42,357 bases of DNA, taken from positions 1 to 42,357 of the IMG/VR virus record IMGVR_UViG_3300046749_000201; one strand, 5' to 3'. Both the position numbers and the translations under genes were made by a program. The DNA comes from a virus. The notes under the pieces were generated by a model. That model ran no database searches. It had not been told where the DNA came from and was given only the letters and a program-made list of their open reading frames with translations. Shown piece by piece: positions 15,073-21,629 of the stretch (positions are counted from its first letter, which is position 1; the number at the start of each line of letters is the position of its first letter).

Positions 15073-15227
15073 AGTTTGTTCTCCCATTTTTCTACTTGTT
15101 TAGCCACTCTAAAATTAGACCAGCCCCATTCTTCAGCTGCTATCTCTATAGCCTCCTCTTTGCCATACTTCAGTTCCCAACCCATAAAGTCTACTTCCAT
15201 ATCATCTAGTGTATCAAGATAACTCAT
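15063..15227 (-). CDS. Small protein, function unknown
   Basis: 54 aa from ATG 15227 (GGGAG upstream). Contains 'KYGKEEAIEIAAEEWGWSN', an acidic helix. Overlaps both neighbours. Confidence 0.55.
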   Translation of the reverse strand: MSYLDTLDDMEVDFMGWELKYGKEEAIEIAAEEWGWSNFRVAKQVEKWENKLWQ

Positions 15228-15480
15228 TATTAAATCTCTCCCACTCATCTATTAGTCTATCGTTTTTCAACTGACTTGGCACTAATTCTATATCATTTCT
15301 AGTTATTCTACCATCGTTGTATTCAATGTCTACAACTCCTACTTCTTTTTTTACATCGGGTTCTGGCTCATACCACATCGAATTTAGACTATGTGCATGA
15401 AGTGATTTCACTCCTCTAGCCCATTCCTCTGCAGCGATCTGTTTAGCTCGTTTTACTACTCTATCATGGTATTGTGTCAT
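15214..15480 (-). CDS. Small SH3-like protein, function unknown
   Basis: 88 aa. N-terminal helix 'VVKRAKQIAAEEWARGVK' and C-terminal 'GVVDIEYNDGRITRNDIELV', a short barrel-like strand pattern. Coupled by overlap on both sides. Confidence 0.55.
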   Translation of the reverse strand: MTQYHDRVVKRAKQIAAEEWARGVKSLHAHSLNSMWYEPEPDVKKEVGVVDIEYNDGRITRNDIELVPSQLKNDRLIDEWERFNNELS

Positions 15481-16094
15481 AATATCTCCAATGTTCCTCT
15501 ATCAAAGAATTGATATACTAGCTCATCACAGTATCCTTGTGGTTCCCACTTCTCTCCTTTGTAGCTACCTTTTACTAATTCGTATTCTTCCCACCAGTCA
15601 AAGTCATCTGATTCAAACCAGCTTTCTTCTTTACCAAATGCTGTTAATAGAACTTCGTTTAGTTCTTCACCATCTATTTCATCAGTGTCGTCATAGCACT
15701 CTCCACCTTCAATAAAGTAAGTGGTTTTTCCTACAAAGTTTCTGAACTCATCTTCATAAGTCATGGTAGCAGTTGGTTTAGTTCCTAACTCATTATGTAT
15801 ATACTGCACTAGATGTTTTACAAAGGGTATTGGTGGACTCCATGCTGAATATCCACTAAAGTAATCTTCATGATATTCTTCAACATGACACCACTTTGCT
15901 CCAATATTCTCAATACCCCAGTTATACCAACCTTCTTCATCATATTCGGTAGGGTATATAGGTAATTTCTCTATTTCATACTCCAACCAACCATGTGTCG
16001 TTTTACTACTAATGTTTTCCATTAGAAATTGCAGTAGTTTACTTTCTTTTTCATCAATGTCAAAAGTGACATGAAAATGTACATTATTTGCCAT
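15477..16094 (-). CDS. DUF1281/Api92-like ferredoxin-fold protein
   Basis: 205 aa, acidic. 'WYNWGIENIGAKWC' and 'SAWSPPIPFVKHLVQYI' match the 'WYxWrxexWGTKW ... TaWsPp' motif of the DUF1281 (YubB/Api92 ferredoxin-like) family carried by plasmids and phages, function unknown. ATG 16094 overlaps the TAA of the next gene. Confidence 0.65.
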   Translation of the reverse strand: MANNVHFHVTFDIDEKESKLLQFLMENISSKTTHGWLEYEIEKLPIYPTEYDEEGWYNWGIENIGAKWCHVEEYHEDYFSGYSAWSPPIPFVKHLVQYIHNELGTKPTATMTYEDEFRNFVGKTTYFIEGGECYDDTDEIDGEELNEVLLTAFGKEESWFESDDFDWWEEYELVKGSYKGEKWEPQGYCDELVYQFFDRGTLEIL

Positions 16095-16312
16095 TAGTTT
16101 ACTACTCCAAACGCAGCTTCGTATTCGGACTTACTAATCAAAACAAGCTGTTCATCTCGAATTGTCCTTCCATCTTCTAGGTCTATCAACATATGTGTCG
16201 AATTTCTACTCACATGACCAAACCATCTAGGTTTGCTATCCTCTGGGTATCGTATTGCTACTATTTTACTACCATTTGCTTCCATTCCTACTTTATAATG
16301 TCTACTCGCCAT
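16094..16312 (-). CDS. Small SH3-like protein
   Basis: 72 aa from ATG 16312 (GGGAAGA upstream). 'WFGHVSRNSTHMLIDLEDGR', 'TIRDEQLVLI' is a compact beta pattern. Function unknown. Confidence 0.55.
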   Translation of the reverse strand: MASRHYKVGMEANGSKIVAIRYPEDSKPRWFGHVSRNSTHMLIDLEDGRTIRDEQLVLISKSEYEAAFGVVN

Positions 16313-16427
16313 ATTCTTCCCTCTCTTTCTTTTTAGCCCAGTCACTCCATGTTATGAAAAACATAGGCAATACTATTGTTGCAAATCCAAACAATGCAAT
16401 AAATGTAATTAACTCTCCAATACTCAT
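16302..16427 (-). CDS. Single-TM mini protein (41 aa)
   Basis: Hydrophobic helix ~5-27 (ELITFIALFGFATIVLPMFF) and a charged tail WAKKKEREEYGE. Overlaps the MazG gene start by 4 nt and the next gene by 11 nt. Confidence 0.6.
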   Translation of the reverse strand: MSIGELITFIALFGFATIVLPMFFITWSDWAKKKEREEYGE

Positions 16428-16861
16428 ATATCTCCTTCCTGTCTGCTCTCAGACCTTGCTACCTCAAAACCATTTGGGTATCGCTTTTCAAGTTTGTTTA
16501 TATTTTCGTCCATTACTTCATCAGGTGTAAATCCAAGTGCGATACAACCTTGAACCCAATACCAAAGGACATCTCCTAGTTCTCTTTTCATGTGGAATAT
16601 TTCATCAGCACTGAACTTACTATCTGATTGAAATACTTTTTTCTTTACTACTTCGGCAAACTCTCCACTTTCTGCCATCATACCTATCAATGCGGTCATT
16701 AGTCTTGCCATATCTATTTCTTGGTCAATCACTTCACTACCTTGCATTGTATAAGTTCCTCGTAGATACTCTACTCTGTCACACATTTTGGTCGTATCCT
16801 TACTTGCTCCAGAGGTAGTTGTGTCTACAAACTTTGCGTAGTCATTAATTTTACTTTCCAA
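16424..16861 (-). CDS. mazG: MazG-like NTP pyrophosphohydrolase
   Basis: 145 aa. Metal-binding residues of the all-alpha MazG fold are visible: E64xxE67xxE70 in 'AESGEFAEVVKKK' and E94xxD97 in 'RELGDVLWYW', then 'KLEKRYPNGF'. Such enzymes hydrolyse NTPs or (p)ppGpp-like substrates; in marine phages they are proposed to tune host metabolism. Conserved phage auxiliary gene. Confidence 0.85.
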   Translation of the reverse strand: MESKINDYAKFVDTTTSGASKDTTKMCDRVEYLRGTYTMQGSEVIDQEIDMARLMTALIGMMAESGEFAEVVKKKVFQSDSKFSADEIFHMKRELGDVLWYWVQGCIALGFTPDEVMDENINKLEKRYPNGFEVARSESRQEGDI

Positions 16862-17153
16862 TATCTTTTACCTCTTTTTTTGGTATCACTTGGTATGCAC
16901 CTTTGTTATAAGCAATTGATACCGTGTATTGCTTACTGATTTCTTTCTTATATGAAGTATCTTCAGGTGTTTGATACTCCTTCACTTTTGCACTAGGATA
17001 GGTCGTTTGTTTACTACTTTTTGTCGTTTTATTACTATGTATATCACTTTTAGTTGCTTTTTGCCACTTATTAGTCGCTTTTTTAGTAGTTTTTCTCACT
17101 TTTTTCCTTTTTCTGCCATGTATATCATAACTCATGCTACCTTTAACTATCAT
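16851..17153 (-). CDS. Lys/Thr-rich basic protein, function unknown
   Basis: 100 aa from ATG 17153 (GGGAGA); ATG 17135 (MSYDIHGRKRKK) is an alternative. The N-terminal 60 residues are basic and low in complexity, probably nucleic-acid binding; C-terminal 'YTVSIAYNKGAYQVIPKKE'. I recall similar cyanophage proteins. Confidence 0.55.
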   Translation of the reverse strand: MIVKGSMSYDIHGRKRKKVRKTTKKATNKWQKATKSDIHSNKTTKSSKQTTYPSAKVKEYQTPEDTSYKKEISKQYTVSIAYNKGAYQVIPKKEVKDIGK

Positions 17154-17355
17154 TCTTGTAATCTCCCATGTCTATGTTGTAGATTTCACACAATCTATTT
17201 AACATTAGTTCATATTCTAGTGTTAATTCTACAATGTGTTCGTTAAGATGTTGCAAATCATCAAGGCACAACTTTATTTCATCTTCATGCTTTTTCAGTT
17301 CTACCTTGATTTTATCCCCCTCTGTGACAGTAGGGAACTGTATAATTTTACCCAT
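17143..17355 (-). CDS. Coiled-coil protein, function unknown
   Basis: 70 aa, mainly one helix (KKHEDEIKLCLDDLQHLNEHI...). TAATG coupling to the mini-TM gene upstream. Confidence 0.55.
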   Translation of the reverse strand: MGKIIQFPTVTEGDKIKVELKKHEDEIKLCLDDLQHLNEHIVELTLEYELMLNRLCEIYNIDMGDYKNDS

Positions 17356-17459
17356 TATTTAAACCCCTCAAAAATGTGGTCTATCATTACTAGCACAAAT
17401 GTGCCTATGATACAGAACACTATTAAGCAAGTGTATACTTCTACAAACCACTCACCCAT
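17355..17459 (-). CDS. Mini membrane protein (34 aa)
   Basis: MGEWFVEVYTCLIVFCIIGT start, hydrophobic ~8-26, ends FEGFK. TAATG overlap with the gene downstream and 8-nt overlap upstream. Too short for many gene finders. Confidence 0.55.
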   Translation of the reverse strand: MGEWFVEVYTCLIVFCIIGTFVLVMIDHIFEGFK

Positions 17460-17538
17460 AGTTATTATCGTCATCGTTGTTGCTAAAGTATATAAATACT
17501 AGAAACATAGCAACTAGAATTATTACTGTGTAATCCAT
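17452..17538 (-). CDS. Mini membrane protein (28 aa)
   Basis: MDYTVIILVAMFLVFIYF followed by a tail SNNDDDNNYG. One TM helix with an acidic C-terminus. Overlaps both neighbouring mini-TM genes. Confidence 0.5.
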   Translation of the reverse strand: MDYTVIILVAMFLVFIYFSNNDDDNNYG

Positions 17539-17687
17539 TCAAATCCTCCTACTAATAACATCATTACTATTACTCCGATACCGAAACCTATCAGTATCCA
17601 CTCTAGTGGGTCTTCCTTATCAAAAGGTTTCCACACTTCATGATTGGCTTTCTCAATCCAACCATAGCCTTTCCACTTATCCTTCAT
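17523..17687 (-). CDS. Mini membrane protein (54 aa)
   Basis: ATG 17687 with GGGGGA upstream. Charged N-terminus 'KDKWKGYGWIEKANHEVW', TM helix at ~31-50. Third of three consecutive mini-TM genes. Confidence 0.6.
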   Translation of the reverse strand: MKDKWKGYGWIEKANHEVWKPFDKEDPLEWILIGFGIGVIVMMLLVGGFEWITQ

Positions 17688-18060
17688 TAGCAAATCCCCC
17701 TGTGTATAAATCAATTAAGTATGACTCTATTAGATCGATGTAGTCTTGATAGCTGTCATACTCTCCACTTATACTGTCATAAGCATACTTCATTGCTCTT
17801 AGCATATCCTCTTTAGGAATTTGAAACGCATCTATGATGTGTCCATCATGGTCTTTGTCAAAGTTAGGGTAGTATGATAATTCATTTTGCACTTCTTGTA
17901 GTTCTAAAACACCATAGATTATGCACTCATAGAACTCCTCTACTTTCTTCATAACTGTCCAAAGTGAGTGGGAATGAAAAAAGAGCAACCCATCGCTCTC
18001 ATCTTGAACGGGTTGCTCTTTGTATTTGTCATTGAATAGTTTGTTTTTGATACTACTCAT
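17677..18060 (-). CDS. Acidic protein, function unknown
   Basis: 127 aa, Asp/Tyr-rich C-terminal half (ISGEYDSYQDYIDLIESYL). GAGGAG precedes ATG 18060. No family recognised. Confidence 0.55.
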   Translation of the reverse strand: MSSIKNKLFNDKYKEQPVQDESDGLLFFHSHSLWTVMKKVEEFYECIIYGVLELQEVQNELSYYPNFDKDHDGHIIDAFQIPKEDMLRAMKYAYDSISGEYDSYQDYIDLIESYLIDLYTGGFANEG

Positions 18061-18226
18061 TAGGTTGCTCCTCTACTTTTTGAAAGGTTGTGCCATCACA
18101 GTATCCTACCATTTTTCTTCTGTGTATCTCTTTACGAGCATACTTGCCTTCAACACTCTGGTCGTTTTCTAACTTAGCCAACGCCTTGTCAGTGAATTGC
18201 ATATAATCGTGCCATAACTGTTTCAT
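18053..18226 (-). CDS. Small protein, function unknown
   Basis: 57 aa (MKQLWHDYMQFTDKALAKLE...). ATG 18226 overlaps the upstream TAA (TAATG); its 3' end overlaps the next gene by 8 nt. Confidence 0.55.
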   Translation of the reverse strand: MKQLWHDYMQFTDKALAKLENDQSVEGKYARKEIHRRKMVGYCDGTTFQKVEEQPNE

Positions 18227-18411
18227 TACTTCACTCCTTCGGATAATCTATCCAATTCGTCATAATCATACTCTTTGTTGATAATGATTTTTACTTTTCT
18301 TTTGTTTGCTCCTACCACTGTGTGGTCAAGAACTAAGCCATTTTTTGCTAGAGCATTTACTTTTCTTTTGAATGTTCCATACTCTTTTTGTGTCAATATT
18401 GCTGTTGTCAT
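18226..18411 (-). CDS. Small basic protein, function unknown
   Basis: 61 aa, with 'TQKEYGTFKRKVNALAKNGL' and beta strands 'HTVVGANKRKVKIIINKEYD'. ATGA overlap with the gene upstream. Confidence 0.55.
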   Translation of the reverse strand: MTTAILTQKEYGTFKRKVNALAKNGLVLDHTVVGANKRKVKIIINKEYDYDELDRLSEGVK

Positions 18412-18542
18412 TTGCCTTGCCCCCTATATGCTTTATGTGAACGCTTCTTGTGTTTGTTCATGTTAATACTGAATGTGCTTTTGTTGTTGCCTTGTGAAGT
18501 CTTTTTCACATGACTGATATGTCCTTTACTCCATGATGCCAT
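18408..18542 (-). CDS. Small basic conserved phage protein (44 aa)
   Basis: Very basic: 'GHISHVKKTSQGNNKSTFS' then 'NKHKKRSHKAYRGQGK'. I recall this type across marine T4-like phages; probable nucleic-acid or ribosome binding is a guess. TAATG coupling to the first gene of the operon. Confidence 0.65.
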   Translation of the reverse strand: MASWSKGHISHVKKTSQGNNKSTFSINMNKHKKRSHKAYRGQGK

Positions 18543-18760
18543 TACACACTCTCCTTAGTAGCCCATACCACTTTGATACCTCTACGGGTTAGTTCGTTCA
18601 TACACTTTTGCACTACCTTTGGTTTCGCATTTGAACTATTGATGTAGTCAAATAACTCCTGCTTTGGTGTGTTGTGTATGAAATAATGTTTCATCTTTTG
18701 CTTTGCAGCAGGAATACCTCTTTTGTATTCTCTATGTGATTTCTTAAATTTCATTGGCAT
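18542..18760 (-). CDS. Conserved phage protein, first gene of operon
   Basis: 72 aa from ATG 18760 (AAGGAG 8 nt upstream); an earlier in-frame GTG (18769) is less likely. 'HYFIHNTPKQELFDYINSSN' and 'KCMNELTRRGIKVVWA' match a small protein common in marine phages; function unknown. Confidence 0.65.
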   Translation of the reverse strand: MPMKFKKSHREYKRGIPAAKQKMKHYFIHNTPKQELFDYINSSNAKPKVVQKCMNELTRRGIKVVWATKESV

Positions 18761-18807
18761 AACGCACACTCCTTATTTAATTTGGTTATTATTTTTTATA
18801 TGAGTAT

Positions 18808-18847
18808 ATTATACTCGGTTTGAGAGGTCTTGTCAAGAACTATTTTT
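18808..18847 (-). promoter_or_regulatory. sigma70 promoter with AAAAATAGTTC box
   Basis: Leftward AAAAATAGTTC (18837-18847), TTGACA (18831-18836), 17-nt spacer, TATAAT (18808-18813). Drives the leftward operon ending at 14513. Confidence 0.85.
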
Positions 18848-18882
18848 AAAAAGGTAGGAAATTTTGATGTTAAGTTTTTTGA

Positions 18883-18914
18883 AGGAAAAAGAAAGGGAGT
18901 ATGAAACTCCCTTT
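18883..18914 (-). terminator. Intrinsic terminator of the long RNA
   Basis: Leftward RNA AAAGGGAGU (18906-18914), loop UUCAU, ACUCCCUUU (18892-18900), then CUUUUU. A perfect 9-bp stem at the end of the noncoding stretch. Confidence 0.85.
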
Positions 18915-19837
18915 ACTAATACAAGTCGCAACGCGTGTGGGACAGGGGACACTATCAAAGAAGTTCCAATACTTGGTTGAATACTATGACTTTCACATGG
19001 TTATCCAACACCCCCAAATCCCATTCTTGCCTTGCCATTTCAGTCTGTGCTAGGTCATTTTTACTTCGCTTGACTACCGAATCGGTTGCAGAGGCGAGCA
19101 TTAGTGGACAATTTGGTTATCTCATATACTATCTAGTTGTATCTGCCCCTCTTACCCTACTACAATCTCGGATTTATTTACAGCTAACCTCAAACGATTG
19201 TGTGGGATATCCTCGCAGGATACGATGCAATCTCTCTCTAAATCAGATTGCTTACCCTTGAAACAACTGTGCTCACATTCCTTGGTGGGGTTGACAGCTA
19301 AAGCTGAATCTCGCCTCGCACACTGAGTTGTTAAAAGTGTTGGTTTGGTCGAGAACTCCAACAAACTCCTGACTTTGATTAAGCTAGTGTCAGACTAACT
19401 AGGTTTGCTACTTGCTGTGTCGGTTTACACCTTTGGCTTTCATCTGATATTTTCGTTGTATCCACCCGTTCAATCACGCTTATATCTATCTGTTTCACTT
19501 CTGATTGTATAAGAAAATCCCGAAGGTTTAAAGTCTTCCGACTAGCAAAAGCGAGTGTAGAACTTACTACTTACCACCGACTGCCTTGCCTACTTGAATT
19601 TGGACTTATCGGACTTACTTTGGATTTACTGAATGTCTACCACTCTAACTCTCTTTACGCAGTGCCGTCTGCGAACATAACTCGACTTTTCATGGTTGGT
19701 CACGATGCTTAGAAATATCTCTTATGTTGAGTATCAAACTTACACCGACTAGACACTTAGGACATGCTAGTTTGCCCCCCATCGTTCAAAGCAGTTGGGT
19801 CGCTGTATTTATTTACTTTTTGTTTTTTTCAAAATAT
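18885..19837 (-). ncRNA. Giant structured noncoding RNA, GOLLD/ROOL-like candidate
   Basis: About 950 nt with no convincing gene on either strand, transcribed leftward from the promoter at 19844-19872 to the terminator at 18883. It looks clearly richer in G+C than its flanks. Perfect local hairpins include TATCCT-GCG-AGGATA (~19208-19222), GCAATCT/AGATTGC, CAGCT-TT-AGCTG, CGCAG/CTGCG, CTAGT/ACTAG and TTGG/CCAA. A tRNA-like element lies upstream on the same strand. Known giant phage RNAs (GOLLD, ROOL) have this size, setting and proximity to tRNAs, but I cannot match a family consensus by eye. Confidence 0.6.
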
Positions 19838-19843
19838 AGATAT

Positions 19844-19872
19844 ATTATATCCACTTTCTAACCATTTGTCAA
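19844..19872 (-). promoter_or_regulatory. Promoter of the long RNA
   Basis: Leftward TTGACA (19867-19872), 17-nt spacer, TATAAT (19844-19849); +1 near 19837. The first 9 nt of the spacer region (TTGACAAATGGTT) are shared with the promoter at 19982. Confidence 0.8.
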
Positions 19873-19880
19873 GAAGAATT

Positions 19881-19915
19881 TTGATTTATTTACTACTTGG
19901 TTGGTAATAAATCAA
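19881..19915. repeat. 10-bp perfect inverted repeat
   Basis: TTGATTTATT (19881-19890) and AATAAATCAA (19906-19915) with a 15-nt loop, between the two tandem promoters. Could end or attenuate the upstream transcript. Confidence 0.6.
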
Positions 19916-19981
19916 TTCAGTCCCAACGGGTGTGATACTTTCGTTTTCTCACTTGGTTTCCCTTTTTCTAAATATAAGTAT

Positions 19982-20010
19982 ATTATACTCACTCTAGAAC
20001 CATTTGTCAA
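19982..20010 (-). promoter_or_regulatory. Second tandem promoter upstream of the long RNA
   Basis: Leftward TTGACA (20005-20010), 17-nt spacer, TATAAT (19982-19987); +1 near 19975. No ORF starts between it and the 19844 promoter. Confidence 0.75.
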
Positions 20011-20044
20011 CAAAAACTTTACATTATTTGTTGAAACTTCACTT

Positions 20045-20136
20045 AAGTCAAGGTGTTGGAGTTGAACCAACCACTTCCTGAATAAGGCGTGCTTCCGCAG
20101 ACACTTACCCTGACTAGGCTCGTCGCCCTGACTTAA
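20045..20136 (-). ncRNA. tRNA-like element
   Basis: Leftward: closing stem TTAAGTCAGGG / CC(T)TTGACTTAA about 11 bp, and near the 3' end a canonical T-arm, GTTGG-TTCAACT-CCAAC. The middle does not give a convincing D-arm or a 7-nt anticodon loop with T33, and there is an extra A between T-stem and acceptor strand. It may be a degenerate class II tRNA, a tRNA mimic, or a processing signal. CCA is not encoded. Confidence 0.4.
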
Positions 20137-20139
20137 ATG

Positions 20140-20157
20140 GGTTAGTATGGCTAACCA
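20140..20157 (-). repeat. Small hairpin between HTH gene and tRNA-like element
   Basis: GGTTAG-(5 nt)-CTAACC perfect 6-bp stem, without a T-run. Possibly a processing or stability hairpin. Confidence 0.4.
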
Positions 20158-20168
20158 CTCCTTGACAA

Positions 20169-20480
20169 TTATTGTGAGATTGCGTCAACCAATCTTTGTA
20201 GGTCTTGCTTTCCAGCTTTGACAAAAGTAGGTAGTTCGATTCCGAAGTGCTCAGAAATAGTGTTTACTAGCTCACTCTTTTGAACTACAGGCTCGCCTGT
20301 TTTAGTTGTTCTAGGTTGTGCTTTGTAAACTCCTTCTCTTGATAACTTAGCAATGATACTTCTTGTAGTTTTGCCTAATTCTTGTGCAAGTGCGTCTACT
20401 GTTTCCCTTGAAGGGTTTTCTTGGTAGGCTTTAGTCATAGATGCTACCATTTCATCTGTATAATTTTTAGCGTTTGCCAT
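20169..20480 (-). CDS. Myb/SANT-like HTH protein, paralogue 3
   Basis: 103 aa from ATG 20480 after GGGAG. 'NYTDEMVASMTKAYQENPSR', 'ETVDALAQELGKTTRSIIAKLSREGVYKA' aligns throughout with paralogue 2 (14764). C-terminal domain 'SELVNTISEHFGIELPTFVK'. Has its own promoter (20520-20548). A longer in-frame reading from 20618 (MKKDKTSTDT...) starts 3 nt after a second promoter's +1 and may give a leaderless N-extended form or be a leader peptide. Confidence 0.7.
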   Translation of the reverse strand: MANAKNYTDEMVASMTKAYQENPSRETVDALAQELGKTTRSIIAKLSREGVYKAQPRTTKTGEPVVQKSELVNTISEHFGIELPTFVKAGKQDLQRLVDAISQ

Positions 20481-20519
20481 TTTAATAACTCCCATTATTT
20501 TTAATATCTTATATTGTAT

Positions 20520-20548
20520 ATTATATCCAAAGTATCCTCGTTTGTCAA
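20520..20548 (-). promoter_or_regulatory. sigma70 promoter (HTH paralogue 3)
   Basis: Leftward TTGACA (20543-20548), 17-nt spacer, TATAAT (20520-20525). Confidence 0.8.
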
Positions 20549-20627
20549 CCACTTTTTGTAAAAACTTTGATTTTTGTGCATCAAGTGGAGTGTCTGTTGA
20601 GGTTTTATCTTTTTTCATAATATGTAT

Positions 20628-20656
20628 ATTATAGGCGATGTGATTAGTCATGTCAA
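20628..20656 (-). promoter_or_regulatory. sigma70 promoter, upstream copy
   Basis: Leftward TTGACA (20651-20656), 17-nt spacer, TATAAT (20628-20633); +1 near 20621, with ATG at 20618. Confidence 0.75.
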
Positions 20657-20762
20657 GAAGAAATGCGAATTATTTATAAAAATGCACATCGTTATTTCGG
20701 GGGCAGGGACGCGAAACCTCACAGCGGGTGTGCACAAATCTCCAAAAAACGCAAAATTTCTC

Positions 20763-20791
20763 TTGACACCCGCGCAAATCTGTGCTAAACT
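20763..20791 (+). promoter_or_regulatory. Rightward promoter, copy 1
   Basis: TTGACA (20763-20768), 17-nt spacer, TAAACT (20786-20791). Preceded by GCAAAATTTCTC, like copy 2 at 21016. Confidence 0.55.
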
Positions 20792-20821
20792 ATAAATAAG
20801 TCTTATTATAGACTAATACAT

Positions 20822-20883
20822 CACTTTGACACTCCGTTTTATCACTTTAGCACTTCGTTTATGCACTTCAGTTTTGCACTTTG
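20822..20883 (+). repeat. CACTTYR iteron cluster, six copies
   Basis: CACTTTG, CACTCCG, CACTTTA, CACTTCG, CACTTCA, CACTTTG start at 20822, 20830, 20843, 20851, 20864 and 20877, i.e. spacings 8, 13, 8, 13, 13. The regular phasing suggests protein-binding iterons. Confidence 0.65.
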
Positions 20884-21015
20884 GCGCCGGAGGTGGCTTT
20901 AAGCGGGTAAAGTGGCGTATTTATGCGGGTTTTGACGAAACAATCGATAATTAAAGTGGTTTTCACGAAACAGACTAGCAATATAAAAAATTCTTCGATA
21001 AATGCGAAAATTCTC

Positions 21016-21044
21016 TTGACACCCGCCTCAGAGTATGATAAAAT
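21016..21044 (+). promoter_or_regulatory. Rightward promoter, copy 2
   Basis: TTGACA (21016-21021), 17-nt spacer, TAAAAT (21039-21044). The stretch ATGATAAAATCGGCGC recurs at the Fur-box promoter (23824). Confidence 0.6.
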
Positions 21045-21106
21045 CGGCGCGATTTGATGCACAGATTATGCGAAGTAAAATAATTGAATTATTTTCGCTT
21101 TACCTA

Positions 21107-21134
21107 TTGATATTTCTAATAAAGTGCGTATAAT
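21107..21134 (+). promoter_or_regulatory. Promoter of the 46-aa gene
   Basis: TTGATA (21107-21112), 16-nt spacer, TATAAT (21129-21134); +1 near 21141 and ATG at 21142, so nearly leaderless. Confidence 0.65.
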
Positions 21135-21141
21135 ACATATT

Positions 21142-21282
21142 ATGAAAAACGAAAAGAAAGTTGAAAAAACAAAAGCAACATTAGTTCGTGAAGTGGAAGC
21201 TAAATTCAAAGTAAAAGATGGTTTCTTTGACTCTTTAGAGAGAGCTAACAAAGAAACAATTGTCAAATTACTCTCCCTTTAA
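21142..21282 (+). CDS. Small charged protein (46 aa), function unknown
   Basis: MKNEKKVEKTKATLVREVEA then 'DGFFDSLERANKETIVKLLSL'. Lys/Glu-rich N-terminus and an amphipathic C-terminal helix. It lies between two iteron clusters, has its own promoter and is followed by a strong terminator, so it could be an origin-associated regulator; this is inference. Confidence 0.6.
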   Translation: MKNEKKVEKTKATLVREVEAKFKVKDGFFDSLERANKETIVKLLSL

Positions 21283-21341
21283 GTGAACAGTTGTCTAAAA
21301 TTCGAAGTGTAAGTTACTTTGTTCCTCAAAACTAGGCAAAA

Positions 21342-21417
21342 GTCCCTATTGGCACGGGACTGAGCTCGCCAAACCCGACAAATGTCCCCGAGGAACGGAC
21401 AGGCGTCGGGTTTTTTT
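21342..21417 (+). terminator. Strong intrinsic terminator with preceding hairpin
   Basis: AAACCCGAC (21371-21379) pairs with GTCGGGTTT (21405-21413), inner TGTCC/GGACA stem, and a T run to 21417. A separate AGTCCC/GGGACT hairpin (~21342-21361) precedes it. Confidence 0.9.
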
Positions 21418-21439
21418 GTGAATTATTTTAAATTTTTCC

Positions 21440-21468
21440 TTGACAAAAGTAAAAATGTGTGCTACAAT
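21440..21468 (+). promoter_or_regulatory. Promoter reading into the DnaA-box region
   Basis: TTGACA (21440-21445), 17-nt spacer, TACAAT (21463-21468). No supported rightward gene follows for 700 nt; may make an origin transcript. Confidence 0.6.
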
Positions 21469-21512
21469 ACTAGGGTGGCGGGCGGGATACCCACGGAGAC
21501 TTGGGGATAACC

Positions 21513-21521
21513 TGTGGATAA
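21513..21521 (-). promoter_or_regulatory. Perfect DnaA box
   Basis: TGTGGATAA on the plus strand is the complement of the consensus DnaA box TTATCCACA. It lies between promoter 21440 and the second CACTYTG cluster, supporting an origin. Confidence 0.6.
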
Positions 21522-21546
21522 GTCGGCTTCGCCAAGGTAGACTTTG

Positions 21547-21629
21547 CACTTGTTTCGCTTTCGCACTCTGGCGCACAAGCGCTTCGCTTTACCACTTCAC
21601 TTTTTCACTCTGGCGCAGAGCGCACTGAT
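21547..21629 (+). repeat. Second CACTYTG repeat cluster
   Basis: CACTTG, CACTCTG, CACTTCA, CACTTTT, CACTCTG and CACTGAT start at 21547, 21564, 21593, 21598, 21606 and 21623; two are in CACTCTGGCGCA contexts, echoing CACTTTGGCGC of cluster 1. Confidence 0.5.

Larger units (their letters stand above)
20660..21106. other. Origin-like noncoding region, left part
   Basis: No supported gene over about 450 nt. Holds two rightward promoters sharing the duplicated sequence TCTCTTGACACCCGC, an iteron-like cluster (20822-20883) and repeated GACGAAACA/CACGAAACA words. Replication control is the simplest explanation, by inference. Confidence 0.45.

Noticed and set aside
17677-18060. Calcium-binding protein from 'DKDHDGHIID'
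   Set aside because: A single EF-hand-like string (DKDHDGHI) in an acidic protein without the flanking helices being convincing; not enough to assign.
18935-19261. 108-aa rightward ORF inside the long noncoding region
   Set aside because: No Shine-Dalgarno, opposite strand to promoter and terminator, composition unlike the phage's proteins; it is a chance frame in G+C-richer structured RNA.
19152-19364. 70-aa leftward ORF inside the long noncoding region
   Set aside because: No start signals, unrelated composition, and overlaps several perfect RNA hairpins.
20045-20136. A normal tRNA gene
   Set aside because: T-arm is good, but no acceptable D-arm or 7-nt anticodon loop with T33, and an extra base between T-stem and acceptor; kept only as tRNA-like.
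18885-20136. Permuted (two-piece) tmRNA
   Set aside because: I found no tag reading frame or matching tRNA-like halves in the expected arrangement.
20822-20883. CRISPR array
   Set aside because: Repeats are 7 bp with 1-6 nt between them; far too short, and no cas genes.
21440-21628. 62-aa ORF over the DnaA-box region
   Set aside because: Begins at the TTG of the -35 box and runs through repeats; not a plausible gene.
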